DNA of 64,000 nt from Ehretia macrophylla (Eukaryota; Streptophyta; Magnoliopsida; Boraginales; Ehretiaceae): NCBI GenBank assembly GCA_037974665.1, contig CM075770.1:21928501-21992500 (forward strand), in the 5' to 3' direction. Below are positions 11,747 through 24,842 of the stretch, one piece after another (within the stretch, counting starts at the first letter, position 1; every line of letters begins with the position of its first letter). Below the pieces are notes generated by a model. The model saw only the letters and a program-made list of their open reading frames with translations. It ran no database searches and was not told where the DNA came from. A program made the position numbers and the translations under genes.

Positions 11747-12734
11747 ATGCTGCCACGTCGTAGTACTCAAGGCCAAAGGGCAGATGAGGAGGCAGCAGAA
11801 CAGGGTCAGCAACCGATGCCTGAACAGTTTATGGCTACTATGACCGCTGCAGTTGACCAGATTACTCAAGTACTGCATGAGTAGAGGCAGGAGCGGAATA
11901 ATAATCGCTAGGGAAATCAAGCTAATCCTGGTGGACCAGGGTATAGGGCTGAGAATAATCAGTTGGAGAAATTCCTTAGGCACGAGCCGGGTAAGTTCTT
12001 TGGAGAGCCGGATGACGAGGCAGCCGAGAGATGGCTTAATCGTGTTGAGAAAATTTACGCTGCTTTGAGGTACACTGATGAGGCAAGGATAGCATATGCA
12101 GCATTCATGTTTAAAGGCGACGCGGAACAATGGTGGAACACTGTCAGGTTGAGGTGGGACTGTGAGGATATTCCGCATTTGTGGGATGACTTCGTGAGTG
12201 AGTTTCGGGACAAGTATATTCCCGAGATGGCTAGGGAAAGGCGGGAAGAAGAATTTGTGAGCCTGAAGCAGGGAAACATGACTGTCGCACAGTATGAGGC
12301 TAGGTTTGTCAGCCTGTCGAGGTATATGCCCGAGCTGGTACAGCCAGCTAGGAGGATGATTAGTAGGTTTGTTCGTGGGCTAAGAATGGATATTTAGCTG
12401 CATTTGACTGGGCAAACTTATACTACTTTTCTCGAGGCATTCCAAGCAGCCTCGAAGTTTGGGAAACGAAAGTCAGAGATGATAGCTGAGAGTAGCCAGC
12501 TGAGTAAGAAACAATACTTGGGCTAGAGCAGCCAGAGTCAGCAGAGGCAGTATCAGACTTTTGTTCAGGTTCCTCAGCAGCGCCCGTATCAGCCACAGTA
12601 TCAGATTTAGGGGAGACCAGCTGTGACTAGACCCCAGCAGGGAGGTATAGTTCCTACCATTGCCAGAGCCCCCGCACCTACGGGAAACACTATTGTAAGG
12701 CAAAATCAGCAGTGTAACTTTTGTAATCAATCGG
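11747..12734 (+). pseudogene. gag: gag of element D, first part (interrupted by LTR E)
   Basis: The frame starts at ATG 11747 (MLPRRSTQGQR) and holds the retrotransposon gag domain: LEKFLRHEPGKFFGEPDDEA, GDAEQWWNTV, EFRDKYIPEMA and LKQGNMTVAQYEARF. TAG codons lie at 11882, 11909 and 12395, with two more near 12524 and 12608; most are explainable as CAG/CGG/TGG changed to TAG. The frame reaches the first zinc knuckle (CNFCNQS), where LTR E interrupts it after ATCGG (12730-12734). It resumes in frame at 24843 with GHIEANC. The protein is nearly the same as that of F, so D and F are one family. Confidence 0.9.
12730..12734. repeat. Target site duplication ATCGG, left copy (E in D)
   Basis: ATCGG directly precedes the TGTGATAACC start of LTR E and recurs at 24838-24842. 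Merging the two copies restores a CCHC zinc-knuckle reading frame, which is direct proof of the insertion. Confidence 0.92.
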
Positions 12735-14465
12735 TGTGATAACCCGAACCCGGCATGCATTTAATGGCATTTAATTGCATCTAATTAAGTGTTATCTTAA
12801 ATGTTAGCATTGAATTATGTGTTTATTTTAGTTAAACATTCATTTGTAGCTTTATTTTCATATTTATGTTAATCGGTTTTATTTTTCTTGCACTTTAATG
12901 CTCGGTTTTCAATTAAATGAAAAGTAGCTCCGAGCCGGAGTAAATTTTCAACTATGTTGCTTTTCAAAATTATATTTTCTTAAATTCTTTGAGATTTAAT
13001 TGTTATTCTTTTATTGTCGCAAAGTGCATTGCATTTCGAGAGCGATAGTTAGGAAATGATTTCTAGTCCTCAGCAAATAGTGAAAACTAGTGTTTAGTGT
13101 TTTAATTTTAGTGTTTTAATTGTTGTTAGCTAGAATTAATATTACATTAGTTATTTTAGCTTTAAAAATGCATAAATAGGCTAATTTAACCAACTTAGTT
13201 AGCATTGACCAAGCCTTGACCAAATTGACTTGTTTGTCATCTTTATAAGCTTAAAATAGCACAAAATAAAAAAAGAAAAGAGCTGAAAAACAGAATGCAT
13301 AGGGCCGAAAATATGCAAGGAAGAAAAAAAAAGATTTCAACATCCAATCTTTGATTCTTCGCGTGAGCTTGCACGGGGTAGTTTCCAAGGCATCCTACGA
13401 GGTTTTCCTAGCGTCTAGGAGCGTCTAAGGTGATGGTTTCATGTTTATTTAAGCATTTGAATATTTTGTGTATTAACTTTGATTTTTGGGTTTTATCCGT
13501 ATATTGTTATTTTAATCATTTTGATGCTTAAAGAATGTTCCCTAGCAATTGTAGAACATGTTTTTATAGCTTTTTAACATTTTCTGCGGTTGAATATCGA
13601 AATTGAAATATAAATTGTTAATTGAATAGTAAATTATGAATAGTAAACCCCCGTTTCGATGAAGTTGCTCCGTTACGCGTTCTGTTGATGTAGGAAGGTG
13701 CTAGATATGCTAGAATGCCTAAATGTATGGTTTAATTAGATTGTGTAATGGAAAAAAACGGAGAAAAAGGCTTAGTGAAAGTTGGGGTCATTTCTGTCAA
13801 GTTTGGAATTTTCTCGATTTGCGTGAAAGCATTGTCGAGGCACGTCATGGAAGCACTTTTGGTGCAGTTGTGACATGGTTGGGTAATCGGTTGAGGTAGT
13901 TGTAGTTCAAACGAGCAAAGGGGGAAATCGGGGCTTTGCGTGAATTCTAGGGTTAAGTAGGGTTTCGGGGTCTTTAGACGTGCCTTATGGTGACCTAGGA
14001 GGATTGGTGAAGTCGGTTTCCAAAACTCGTGGCTCGTTTGAAAGTAGTAGCGTTTTGAAAGTTGGGGTCATTTTGTGATTTTGTGTGTTTTCATAGTATA
14101 ATGCCTATAGAATGCTTAATATGGCTTGTTATGCTTGTTAAAGTTGATTATGATTGAATTTGTGTGTCAATTGTTGAAAATGCTTGTTGGTGTTGTTCTT
14201 GTTACTTTATAGATTGTAAATGTTTGATATCTTGTTTATCGCCTTGCATCGTGTCTTGCATTGCATAGTGTCAGGCACGTGAGTGATGGGCCTCTCTGGG
14301 TAGCCTCGGGTTGCCAGTGTTGGTTACTCTAGCTCTGTGTCCTATTGCCTTTTCTCGCTTGGGTTGCCGCCCAAGGGGTTTTGGGTCGTAGAATTGACAG
14401 AGTATGTCCGGAGTACTCTAAACGGAAGTTATAAGGTGGGTGAGCCGGCGCGTTATCGTTAAAGT
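12735..14465 (+). repeat. Solo LTR E, first part
   Basis: It starts TGTGATAACCCGAACCCGG, the same start as LTR I at 62268. It includes the second LTR stem at 14358-14375 (CTTGGGTTGCCGCCCAAG) and breaks at AAAGT where element F is inserted. It contains no coding sequence. The ORF at 14329-14514 spans the junction and is spurious. Confidence 0.88.
14461..14465. repeat. Target site duplication AAAGT, left copy (F in E)
   Basis: AAAGT immediately left of F (TGTCACGCCC at 14466) recurs at 23980-23984 immediately right of F (...GGTATTACA at 23979). Confidence 0.92.
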
Positions 14466-16751
14466 TGTCACGCCCCGACCCGACCTCGCAAAAGGCCAAG
14501 CCCAGACCCGACACACGGACGGAGTCTCCTCTGTACCGCGGACGATCCGAAAACCCTAAAAATCATCATAATACTTGCGAAAGCCACAAAACAATTCAAA
14601 CAAGCCAACTTTCTTTGAAACATACATATCTTATCAACCAACTTTGCAACCCAAAAATGATATGCATACTACACAAGTATTTATGCCACTAATCAATTCC
14701 ATTAGCATGCATTTCCTTACTAGTCACAAGAGTATAAGTTTACAACTTTACATTCTTTCAACTTATACAACATAAGACCGTAGAGGCTTCAAACTAGAAA
14801 ATACAAACAAGGCTACAAGCCTCAAAATTTAAGCGACATCCAAGCAATATACATATCAAGCAAGGCTCGCACAAAATCTGGTAACCAACCACCAGCAAAG
14901 CAAAGAAGTGCTATCACGGGAACACCTCCACCTGTTTCTCCTCCTCAATTACCTCAAGAGGGTCTGCTTCAACTACTCCTGTAAAAATATAGTATAGAGA
15001 GGAATGAGAAAAAACTATTGCTCAGCGAGGGCAATTGGTCTCAAGGACGGAGATGAGAGAAGTATGCAATGCAATTAGCCAAGCAATGCATACAATTATC
15101 ATTTAAAGATACAAACAAGTCAATATAATAACAAGGCAAGCATTAAAGACTATAAACATTCATTCAAAGGATACGGTACTCTTTTCACGAGCAATTTTCA
15201 TTCAAGAATTCGATGACGACGCGCCGGCCCAAACCACCTTATAACACCAGTTTGGAATACCCCAGAAGTATCCATCAATCTACCACCCAAAACTCCCTGG
15301 GAGGCAACCCAAGTTAGAAAAGGGAATAGCAGCGGAGCTAAAGCAACCAACACTGGCAACCCGAGGCTATCCAGAGCGGCCCATCACTCACGCGTGAGAT
15401 ACTATGCAATGCAAGACTCGATACAAGGCGATAAACAAGCGATAAAGCCACACGTGGGAGAATAACAAAGTAGGTTACTCTCGCACGCAATAGCAACAAT
15501 TGATAAGCATTTCAATCCAAATCAATTCAAACAAGTATTTCAAGCAACCCTAAGCATTCTATAGACATAAAATCAAGAAAACAAGCAAAAACACAAATCG
15601 GCCCCAACTATCAAAACACTACCATTTCTAAACGAGCCACGAGTTCTGGAAACCGACTTCACCAACCCTCCTAGGTCACCATAAGGCACGTCTAAAGACC
15701 CCGAAACCCTACTTAACCCTAGAAACCACGCAAAGTCCCGATTTCCCCTTTGCTCGTTTGAACTACAACTATATCAACCAAACACCCAACCAACGCCATA
15801 ATCGCACCAAAAGTGCTTCCATGGCCTCCCGAAACAATGCCAACATGCAAAACGAGAAAACGCCAAACTCGACCCAAACGACCCCGACTTTCACCAAGGC
15901 TTAATTCTCATTTTTTCCATTACGCAACCCAAACAAACCATGCATTTAGGCATTCTAGCACACCTAGCACAATTCTACATCAACGGACAGCATAACGGAA
16001 CAACTTCATCGTTCCAAGGGTTTACTATTCACAAAACACTATTCAACATCCAAATTAAATTGCAATCTCAACATTTAACTGCATAAAATGTTAAAAAGCT
16101 ATAAATACACGTTCTACAATTGCCAAGGAACATTCTAGAAGCATCAAAATGCTTTAAACAACAATCTACGGATAAAATCTAAAAATTGCAAAGTTAACAT
16201 ACATAACATTTAAACGCGCAAATACCGTGCTTCCCTCACCTTAGGTACTCCTAGTCGCTAGGAAAACAACGCTAGTTGCCTCGGAAATCACCCCGCACGA
16301 GCTCACGCGAAGATTGATCGATTGGAAGGTGAAAGGTTTTTTTTTTCCTCTCTTGAAGCTCACGGCCTGCTCACTGTATTTTCAGCTGCTATTTTTTTTT
16401 TATTTTGCTTTGTTTTAGCTTATTAAATGGTTGGCTTGGTCAAATGGTCAAGGTCCTAGGTCAACCAACTTAAAACTTGGTCAAATGGCCTTATTTTGTG
16501 CATTTTAAAGCCATTCTAACTAGAGAAAAATTAATTATAGCTAGCAACAATTAAAATATAAAATTTAAGTCATCTAAATACTAGTTTCACTATTTGCTGA
16601 GGACTAGAAACCGTTCTCTAGCTATTTTTCCCTAAATGCAATGCACGTTGCGACTGCAAGAAAGTAATAATTAATTCTCAAAGAATTTAAGGAAATATAA
16701 TTTTCAAAATAATAAACAAGGAATTTTCACATTCCGGGCTCGGGTATTACA
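14466..16751 (-). repeat. 3' LTR of element F (2,286 bp)
   Basis: It runs from TGTCACGCCCCGACCC to CGGGTATTACA on the plus strand. The conserved hairpin is at 15006-15023, with one mismatch created by a C-to-A change relative to the other LTR copy (22237-22254). The short ORFs inside (14465-14692, 15813-15995) recur in both LTR copies and are not genes. Confidence 0.93.
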
Positions 16752-16765
16752 CCCTCTCCCCCTTA
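16752..16765 (-). promoter_or_regulatory. Polypurine tract of element F
   Basis: The minus strand reads TAAGGGGGAGAGGG directly before the 3' LTR start TGTAATACCCG. The TAA is also the gag-pol stop codon (16765-16763). Confidence 0.88.
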
Positions 16766-19700
16766 AAACAATTGTACCCACGCAATTCCTACCTGGTCAA
16801 CAAACAACTCCGGATACTGATCTCGAACCTAGTCCTCTCTTTCCCAAGTTGCTTCCTCAAACCCATGATGATTCCACAGAACCTTTACTAACGGAATACT
16901 CTTCCTGCGAAGCTCCTGAACTTTTCAATCCACAATTCGAATTGGTTTCTCTTCATAAGACAACTTCTCTTCAATCTGCAAAGGCTCTGGTTCAAGTACA
17001 TGTGAAGGGTCTGGATGGTACTTCTTTAACATAGACACGTGGAACACATCGTGCAGTCTCGACAAGCTCGGAGGCAAAGCTAACCGATAAGCCAAAGGAC
17101 CTACCTTTTCGGTGATCTCATACGAACCCACATACCTGGGAGTAAGTTTCCCGCTCTTACCATGCCGAATCAATCCCTTCCGAGGAGAAATCTTAAGAAA
17201 CACCCAATCTCCCAAATCAAACTCAAGATCCCGACGGTGCTTATCCACATAACTCTTCTTATGACTCTGAGCTGTAAGCATACGCTGGCGAATAAGGTGA
17301 ACATTATCTACTATCTTAATCATCTCAGGTAACACAGTCAGATCAATTGTTCTCATCTCTCCAACCTCTTCCCAATATAACGGGGATCTGCATTTTCGAC
17401 CATACATCGCCTTGTAGGGAGCCATACCTATAGTAGATTGATAACTATTGTTGTAGGCGAACTCCGCTAAAGGCAAAAACTTCTCCCAATTTTTTCCAAA
17501 GTCTAGCACACATGCCCGAAGCATGTCTTCCAAGATCCTGATAGTTCTCTCAGACTGGCCATCAGTTTGTGGATGATATGCAGTACTGAAGCTCAACTTA
17601 GTTCCCATGGCCTCTTGCAACTTCTGCAAAAAATGAGATCTGAATTTGGGATCTCTATCTGACACTATACTCTGTGGCACACCATGCAATCTCACAATAT
17701 TAGCAACATAAAGTTCAGCTAGCTTATCAAGGCTATCCTGTTTGTTCACAGGAATAAAATGTGTAACTTTAGTCAAGCGATCCACAACAACCCAAACAGA
17801 ATCACATCCTCTCGGAGATCTAGGAAGATTGGTCACAAGGTCCATTGTTATATGTATCCACTTCCATTGCGGAATCGACAACGACTGTAGAAGTCCGGTT
17901 GGCCTCTGATGCTCAACTTTAACCCTCAGACAAGTCAAACATCTGGATACATACCCAGCAATCTCCCTCTTCATATTGTTCCACCAGAAGTGTTGTTTCA
18001 AATCTCTATACATTTTTGTACTGCCCGGGTGAATCGTATACCTCGAATTATGTGCCTCGCACAGGATCTCATTCTTCAAAGTCGGATCATCAGGAACACA
18101 TATCCTATCCCTGAATCTGAAGATGCCATCTGCATGTAATTTAAACTCTGACTCTCCCCCTTTTGATTTTTCTTGGATCTTCAAGATGTGAGGATCAGTC
18201 TTCTAAGCCTCTCTGATCTGTGCTAGCAACCCTGACTGAATCTGCAAACTAGCAAATCGAATCCCTACCTAAGTAGCTTCTGGCTTCCATGAACAAATTT
18301 CTTCCAAAGTCTCCCAATCCTTGATAATTAAGCTTGTAACCGTAGCCTTTCGGCTCAAAGCATCAGCAACAACATTTGCCTTACCTGGCACGTAGTTAAT
18401 AGAACAGTTGTAACCACCTAATACCTCTAGCCATCTCCGCTGCCTCATATTCAGATCCTTCTGAGAAAACAAATACTTGAGACTCTTGTGGTCAGTAAAA
18501 ATTTCAAATCTGCAACCCCACAAGTAATGACGCCACTTCTTCAAAGAAAACACAACTGCAGCTAACTCAAGATCATGTGTAGGGTAATTGACTTCATAAG
18601 GTTTCAACTTTCTGGAAGCATAGGCAATCACCTTACCATTCTGTATTAAAACACAGCCCAAACCTTCTTTAGATACATCACTGTAGACAACGAAGTTCTC
18701 TGTTCCCTCAGGTAAAGCTAGTATAGGAGCTGTAGTTAATCTTTTTTTCAATTCTTGGAAACTAGATTCACATTTGGCATCCCAGTTGTAAGCAACTTTC
18801 TTCCGAGTCAACTGGCTCAAAGGCCTATAAATTTTGGAAAAGTCTTTAACAAATCTCCGGTAGTAACCTGCCAATCCAAGAAAACTCTGAATCTCTGACA
18901 CCGTCTCAGGTCTCTTCCAAGATGAAACAACTTCAATCTTAGCTGGGTCCACTGAAATTCCTCGATCTGAAATGATATGGCCTAGAAACGATATCTGATT
19001 CAACCAGAACTCGCACTTGCTGAATTTAGCAAAAAGCTTGTTTTCTTGCAAAGTCTGAAACACAATCTTCAAGTGTTGCTCATGTTCAGCCTCGTTCTTC
19101 GAGTACACTAATATGTCATCAATAAAGATTACGACAAACTGATCAAGATAAGGTCAGAAAACTCTCTGCATCAAGTCCATGAATGCGGCTGGTGCATTCG
19201 TCAATCCAAACGGCAACACAACAAACTCATAGTGGCCATATCTAGTCCTGAATGCCGTCTTCGATATATCGTCACTCCGAATCCTAAGTTGATAGTAACC
19301 CTGCCTCAAGTCAAATTTGGAGTAAACACTCGCACCCTGCAACTGGTCAAACAATTCTTCAATCAACGGCAAGGGGTATTTATTCTTAATCGTGACTTGA
19401 TTAAGTCCCCTGTAATCAATGCATAACCGTAGCGTGCCGTCTTTCTTTCTCACAAACAACACAGGTGCGCCCCACGGCGAAGAACTAGGTTGTATAAACC
19501 CTTTCTCAAGCAAATTCTGAAGCTGAATTTTTAACTCCTGAAGTTCAGCCGATGCCATTCTATAAGGATTCCTAGAAATTGGCGCAGTGCCTAGCACAAG
19601 ATCAATCACGAACTCAATCTCCCTATCCGGTGGTAAACCCGGTAATTCCTCGGGAAATACACCAGGGAAGTCTCTAACAATCGGAACCTCATTTAAACTC

Positions 19701-21382
19701 AACTTATCAGTAGGCAGATTGATCAAATAAGCTAAGTAAGCTTCACAACCCTTATTCAACAACTTAGAAGTCTTGATTGCTGATAAAAGAGGAATTCGGG
19801 TAGCCCTGCAATTCCCAACAATCTCCAGTACCGGTAGGTCAGGAACCTGAAGATAAACAATATTTTTTCTACAATCCAACTGAGCATAGTACTTCCCCAA
19901 CCAGTCCATTCCCAAAATGATTTCAAAGTCACGGAATGGCAATATAATTAAATCAGCAGGAAATTTACGGTTCTCAATACATATATCACAAGATTTGCAA
20001 TTAAACTCAGTAACAAATTTTGCACCCAAAGGCGTACTAACTTCAACTTCATGCGGCAATTTATCAATACAAACATTCACAGATCGTGCACATGTAGGAG
20101 TTATAAACAAATGTGTAGCTCCGGGATCAATCAAAACATTAATTGGATGAGTATTGAGAAGAAAGGTACCTTCCACTATAGCTGTAGTATCGGGTAGCTC
20201 CTCTGCATCTAGTGCAAAGACCCTAGCCTGAACCCTCTATGCTGGACGTGCACCTGCAGCCCTATTCTGAACACCTTGGCCTCCAGTACGGCCCTGAACA
20301 TTGTTATACTTAGGGCAATCTCTCACCCTATGGTCATCACTGCCACAACCCGTGCATTTACCACTCTTCCTCCAGCAGTTAGCCTCAATATGCCCCGATC
20401 GATTACAATAATTACACTGCTGATTTTGCCTTACAACAGTGTTTCCCGTAGGTGCTGGGGCTCTGGCAGTAGTAGGAACTGTAGCTCCCTGCTGGGGTCT
20501 AGTCACAGCTGGCCTAGCCTGAATCTGCTACTGTGGCTGATACGGACGTTGCTGAGGAACCTGTGTAGAAGACTGATAATGCCTTGGCTGACTCTGGCTG
20601 CTCTGGTCCAAATACTGCTTCTTACTCGGCTGACTGCTCTTAGCTAACATCTCAGCCTTCAGTTTCTCAAACTTCGAGGCTGCCTGAAATGCCTCGGGAA
20701 AAGTAGTGTAGGTCTGCCCAGTAAAATGCAACTGAATATCCATTCTCAGCCCACAGACAAACCTATGAATCATCCTCCTAGCTGGCCGTACCAACTCGGG
20801 CATATACCTCGACAGGCTAACAAACCTAGCCTCGTACTGTGCAACAGTCATGTTTCCCTGCTTCAGGGCCACAAACTCGTCTTCCCTCCTTTCCATAGCC
20901 ATCTCGAGAATATACTTATCCCGAAACTCACTCACAAAATCATCCCATAAATGTGGAACATCCTCACAATCCCACCTCAATCTGACAGTATTCCACCACT
21001 GCTCTGCATCACCCTCAAACAGGAATAACGCATAATATATTCTTGCCTCATCAGTGTACCTCAAAGTGGTGAATTTTTTTTCGACACGGTTAATCCATCT
21101 CTCGGCCGCCTCATCATCTGGCTCTCCGAAGAACTTTCCCGGCTCGTGCCTCAGAAATTTCTCCAACTGATTATTCTCCACCTTGTACCCCTGTCCACCA
21201 AGATTAGCTTGATTTCCCTGGGGATTATTATTCATGTCCTACCTCTGCTCATGCAGCACATGTGTAATCCGGTCAACTGCAGTAGTCATGGTAGCCATAA
21301 ACTGCTCAGGCAACGGTTGCTGACCCTATTATGCTGCCTCTTCATCTGACCCTATACCTTGAGTACCACGACGTGGCGGCAT
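16763..21382 (-). pseudogene. gag-pol: gag-pol polyprotein of element F: single frame broken only by stop codons
   Basis: One frame of 1,540 codons runs from ATG at 21382 (MPPRRGTQG) to TAA at 16765-16763. In order: gag domain (about 21180-20640), CCHC knuckles (20430-20330, CNYCNRSGHIEANC then CTGCGSDDH), protease with DPGA at 20128-20117 (family usually Asp-Ser-Gly), reverse transcriptase with FIDD at 19126-19115, RNase H, and integrase. The integrase has the His-x6-His and Cys-x2-Cys zinc site from 18052 and the D,D-35-E triad (first Asp at about 17845). A GPY/F-like segment and a Trp-rich chromodomain-like tail follow. Stops occur in the gag head, near 20525 and 20234, at 19156-19154 (CGA in D), near 18269 and 18187, near 16924 and in the tail. 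Several are C-to-T changes when compared with D. Confidence 0.94.
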
Positions 21383-21676
21383 AGTAGCAATTTCACAATA
21401 GCTGGCAACATTTAAAAATAGTTTATAGACAGAAATATAGCACATAAGATTAGATAACACTCAAGTCAATAACAATCAAACATTCTAACACGCAATTCAC
21501 ATAACACAAGATTGACTTGCCAAACTATTTCACTTTAAACACATAAGCACTCTAAGTTCACAAAGTCATGCTATAACACTTTCTTTCCACTAAACAATTA
21601 TACAATAACATTCTTGCATTTTGGACCTTTACCCCACAGACCGAGAAACATATCCCGGCTCATGCAAGATTATCAT

Positions 21677-21688
21677 GCTCTGATACCA
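21677..21688 (-). promoter_or_regulatory. Primer binding site of element F
   Basis: The minus strand reads TGGTATCAGAGC, complementary to initiator tRNA-Met, eight bases inside the 5' LTR edge at 21697. The stretch 21383-21676 is untranslated leader. Confidence 0.92.
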
Positions 21689-21696
21689 CCTAAATA

Positions 21697-23979
21697 TGTC
21701 ACGCCCTGACCCGACCCCGCAAAAGGCCAAGCCCGGACCCGACACATGGACAGAGTCTCCTCTGTACCGCGGACGATCCGAAAACCCTAAAAATCATCAT
21801 AATACTTGCGAAAGCCATAAAACAATTCAAACAAGCCAACTTTCTTTGAAACATACATATCTTATTAACCAACTTTGCAACCCAAAAATGATATGCATAC
21901 TACACAAGTATTTATGCCACTAATCAATTCCATTAGCATGCATTTCCTTACTAGTCACAAGAATATAAGTTTACAACTTTACATCCTTTCAACTTATACA
22001 ACATAAGACCGTAGAGGCCTCAAACTAGAAAATACATACAAGGCTACAAGCCTCAAAATTTAAGTGACATCCAAGCAATATACATATCAAGCAAGGCTCG
22101 CACAAAATCTGGTAACCAACCACCAGCAAAGCAAAGAAGTGCTATCACGGGAACACCTCCACCTGTTCCTCCTCCTCAATTACCTCAAGAGGGTCTGCTT
22201 CAACTACTCCTGTAAAAATATAGTATAGAGAGGAATGAGCAAAAACTATTGCTCAGCGAGGGCAATTGGTCTCAAGGACGGAGATGAGAGGAGTATGCAA
22301 TGCAATTAGCCAAGCAATGCATACAATTATCATTTAAAGATACAAACAAGTCAATATAATAACAAGGCAAGCATTAAAGACTATAAACATTCATTCAAAG
22401 GATACGGTACTCTTTTCACGAGCAACTTTCATTCAAGAATTCGATGACGACGCGCCGGCCCAAACCACCTTATAATACCAGTTTGGAATACCCCGGAAGT
22501 ATCCATCAATCTACAACCCAAAACTCCCTTGGAGGCAACCCAAGCGAGAAAATGGAATAGCAGCGGAGCTAGGGCAACCAACACTGGCAACCCGAGGCTA
22601 CCCAGAGCGGCCCATCACTCACGCGCGAGACACTATGCAATGCAAGACTCGATACAAGGTGATAAACAAGCGATAAAGCCACACGTGGGAGAATAACAAA
22701 ATAGGTTACTCTCGCATGCAATAGCAACAATTGATAAGCATTTCAATCCAAATCAATTCAAACAAGTATTTCAAGCAACCCTAAGCATTCTATAGACATA
22801 AAATCAAGAAAACAAGCAAAAACACAAATCGGCCCCAACTATCAAAATACTACCATTTCTAAACGAGCCATGAGTTTTGGAAACCGACTTCACCAACCCT
22901 CCTAGGTCACCATAAGGCACGTCTAAAGACCCCGAAACCCTACTTAACCCTAGAAACCACGCAAAGTCCCGATTTTCCCCTTTGCTCGTTTGAACTACAA
23001 CTATATCAACCAAACACCCAACCAACGCCATAATCGCACCAAAAGTGCTTCCATGGCCTCCCGAAACAATGCCAACACGCAAAACGAGAAAATGCCAAAC
23101 TCGACCCAAACGACCCCGACTTTCACCAAGGCTTAATTCCCATTTTTTTCATTACGCAACCCAAACAAACCATGCATTTAGGCATTCTAGCACACCTAGC
23201 ACAATTCTACATCAACGGACAGCATAACGGAACAACTTCATCGTTCCAAGGGTTTACTATTTACAAAATACTATTCAACATCCAAATTAAATTGCAATCT
23301 CAATATTTAACCGCAGAAAATGTTAAAAAGCTATAAATACACGTTCTACAATTGCCAAGGAACATTCTAGAAGCATCAAAATGCTTTAAACGACAATCTA
23401 CGGATAAAATCTAAAAATTGCAAAGTTAACATACATAACATTTAAATGTGCAAATAATGTGCTTCCATCAACTTAGGTACTCCTATTCGCTAGGAAAACA
23501 ACGCTAGTTGCCTCGGAAACCACCCCGCACGAGCTCACGCGAAGATTGATCGATTGGAAGGTGAAATGTTTTTTTTTCTCTCTTGAAGCTCACGGCCTGC
23601 TCACTGTATTTTCAGCTGCTATTTTTTTTTATTTTGCTTTGTTTTAGCTTATTAAATGGTTGGCTTGGTCAAATGGTCAAGGTCCTAGGTCAACCAACTT
23701 AAAACTTGGTCAAATGGCCTTATTTTGTGCATTTTAAAGCCATTCTAACTAGAGAAAAATTAATTTTAGCTAGCAACAATTAAAATATAAAATTTAAGTC
23801 ATCTAAATACTAGTTTCACTATTTACTGAGGACTAGAAACCGTTCTCTAGCTATCGCTCCCTAAATGCAATGCACGTTGCGACGGCAAGAAAGTAACAAT
23901 TAATTCTCAGAGAATTTAAGGAAATATAATTTTCAAAATAATAAACAAGGAATTTCACATTCCGGGCTCGGGTATTACA
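21697..23979 (-). repeat. 5' LTR of element F (2,283 bp)
   Basis: It runs from TGTCACGCCCTGACCC to GGTATTACA and is colinear with 14466-16751. It carries the intact conserved hairpin at 22237-22254 (minus strand GAGCAATAGTTTTTGCTC). The ORF 22804-23109 and its relatives are LTR-internal chance frames. Confidence 0.93.
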
Positions 23980-23984
23980 AAAGT
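23980..23984. repeat. Target site duplication AAAGT, right copy (F in E)
   Basis: Second copy of the AAAGT flank of element F; see 14461-14465. Confidence 0.92.
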
Positions 23985-24837
23985 CATCGGAATCGTGATC
24001 GGTACATTACTCGCTCGAGTGAACCATAGCCTTCAAAGTGTGGTATAGCTTTGATTGGTTGTGTTAATGCTTTCTTTAATTGTTTATTGTATTGTTGTTT
24101 ATATTGAATGCCTTTTTATTGATTGTATTGCTTAACTGTACCTATTTGCATTGCACGATCTTCTTTCTCTCCACCTCGATATCTGTCTCGCCCTCACTGA
24201 GTATACGTGTTGTGTATAATCACTCCTTACCACCACATTTCAGGAAATATCATGTTAGCTGGAAAGTTCATGATTACGTGAAAGATCATACTTGAAGAGT
24301 TGCCTTGCGTGCTATGTGGCTTGAGATGTCAAAGATGCAAAGATGTATGTTCATGTGTTGCTTGTATTTATTGTTAAAGGAAATGTAATTTAAATTTAAC
24401 TAGATAATTGAGGTAGAATGAAAAGCTAGCTTATGTATTCAGATAGAATAGTTTAACCTTAATGTATGTTTTTAATGGCCAAAGGAAAAGAGTTAGAATG
24501 GTATGATAGTCTAATTTATGTAATGGGTTAGTGTAGTTAATTGCCTAGCATGAATGTTCTTGTCAAAGATGAAAAGAGATAGGTTAGCTTTTAAATTGGA
24601 AATGTATTTATACTTGCGGAGTTTAATTGTTGAGAACCGAGGCTCGGATGGCCTTGAGGTGGTTGAATGTTTGGACATGGTATTGGTCCACTTATATGCT
24701 GTCGCAGGTTTGTATTTTGCCTAGAAATAGGGGAGACTCCGTCCGTCTTTCCCTAAAATTTTGCCCGGGTTTGGAATTAGGTTGTGAATAGATTGATTGA
24801 TAGAACTCCCGGTCTCGAGAGGGATCGGGGTATTATA
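23985..24837 (+). repeat. Solo LTR E, second part
   Basis: It continues LTR E after removal of F, for a joined length of about 2.58 kb. It matches the reverse complement of 8228-9080 (start of LTR C). It contains the variant hairpin near 24199-24225 after CCCTCACT and ends GATCGGGGTATTATA, where relatives end in TACA, so the terminal CA has become TA. No internal element sequence remains, so E is a solo LTR left by LTR-LTR recombination. Confidence 0.88.
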
Positions 24838-24842
24838 ATCGG
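24838..24842. repeat. Target site duplication ATCGG, right copy (E in D)
   Basis: Second copy of ATCGG; the D gag frame resumes directly after it. Confidence 0.92.

Larger units (their letters stand above)
14466..23979 (-). mobile_element. Element F: complete Ty3/gypsy (Tekay/Del-like) retrotransposon, 9,514 bp
   Basis: It is a full-length minus-strand element: 5' LTR 21697-23979, primer site 21677-21688, gag-pol 21382-16763, polypurine tract and 3' LTR 14466-16751, flanked by a perfect AAAGT duplication. The two LTRs (2,283 and 2,286 bp) are colinear with a few percent difference, mostly transitions, so the insertion is fairly young and is the innermost event of the E/F pair. The domain order protease, reverse transcriptase, RNase H, integrase, then a chromodomain-like tail is that of plant chromoviruses. 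No frameshift was found; about ten stop codons inactivate it. Confidence 0.95.

Noticed and set aside
11729..12178. Minus-strand 149-codon ORF
   Set aside because: Antisense shadow of the D gag domain; a frame in the same relative position is open opposite F gag as well.
20276..20647. Plus-strand 123-codon ORF
   Set aside because: It is the antisense shadow of the F gag zinc-knuckle region, which has clear domain matches on the minus strand.
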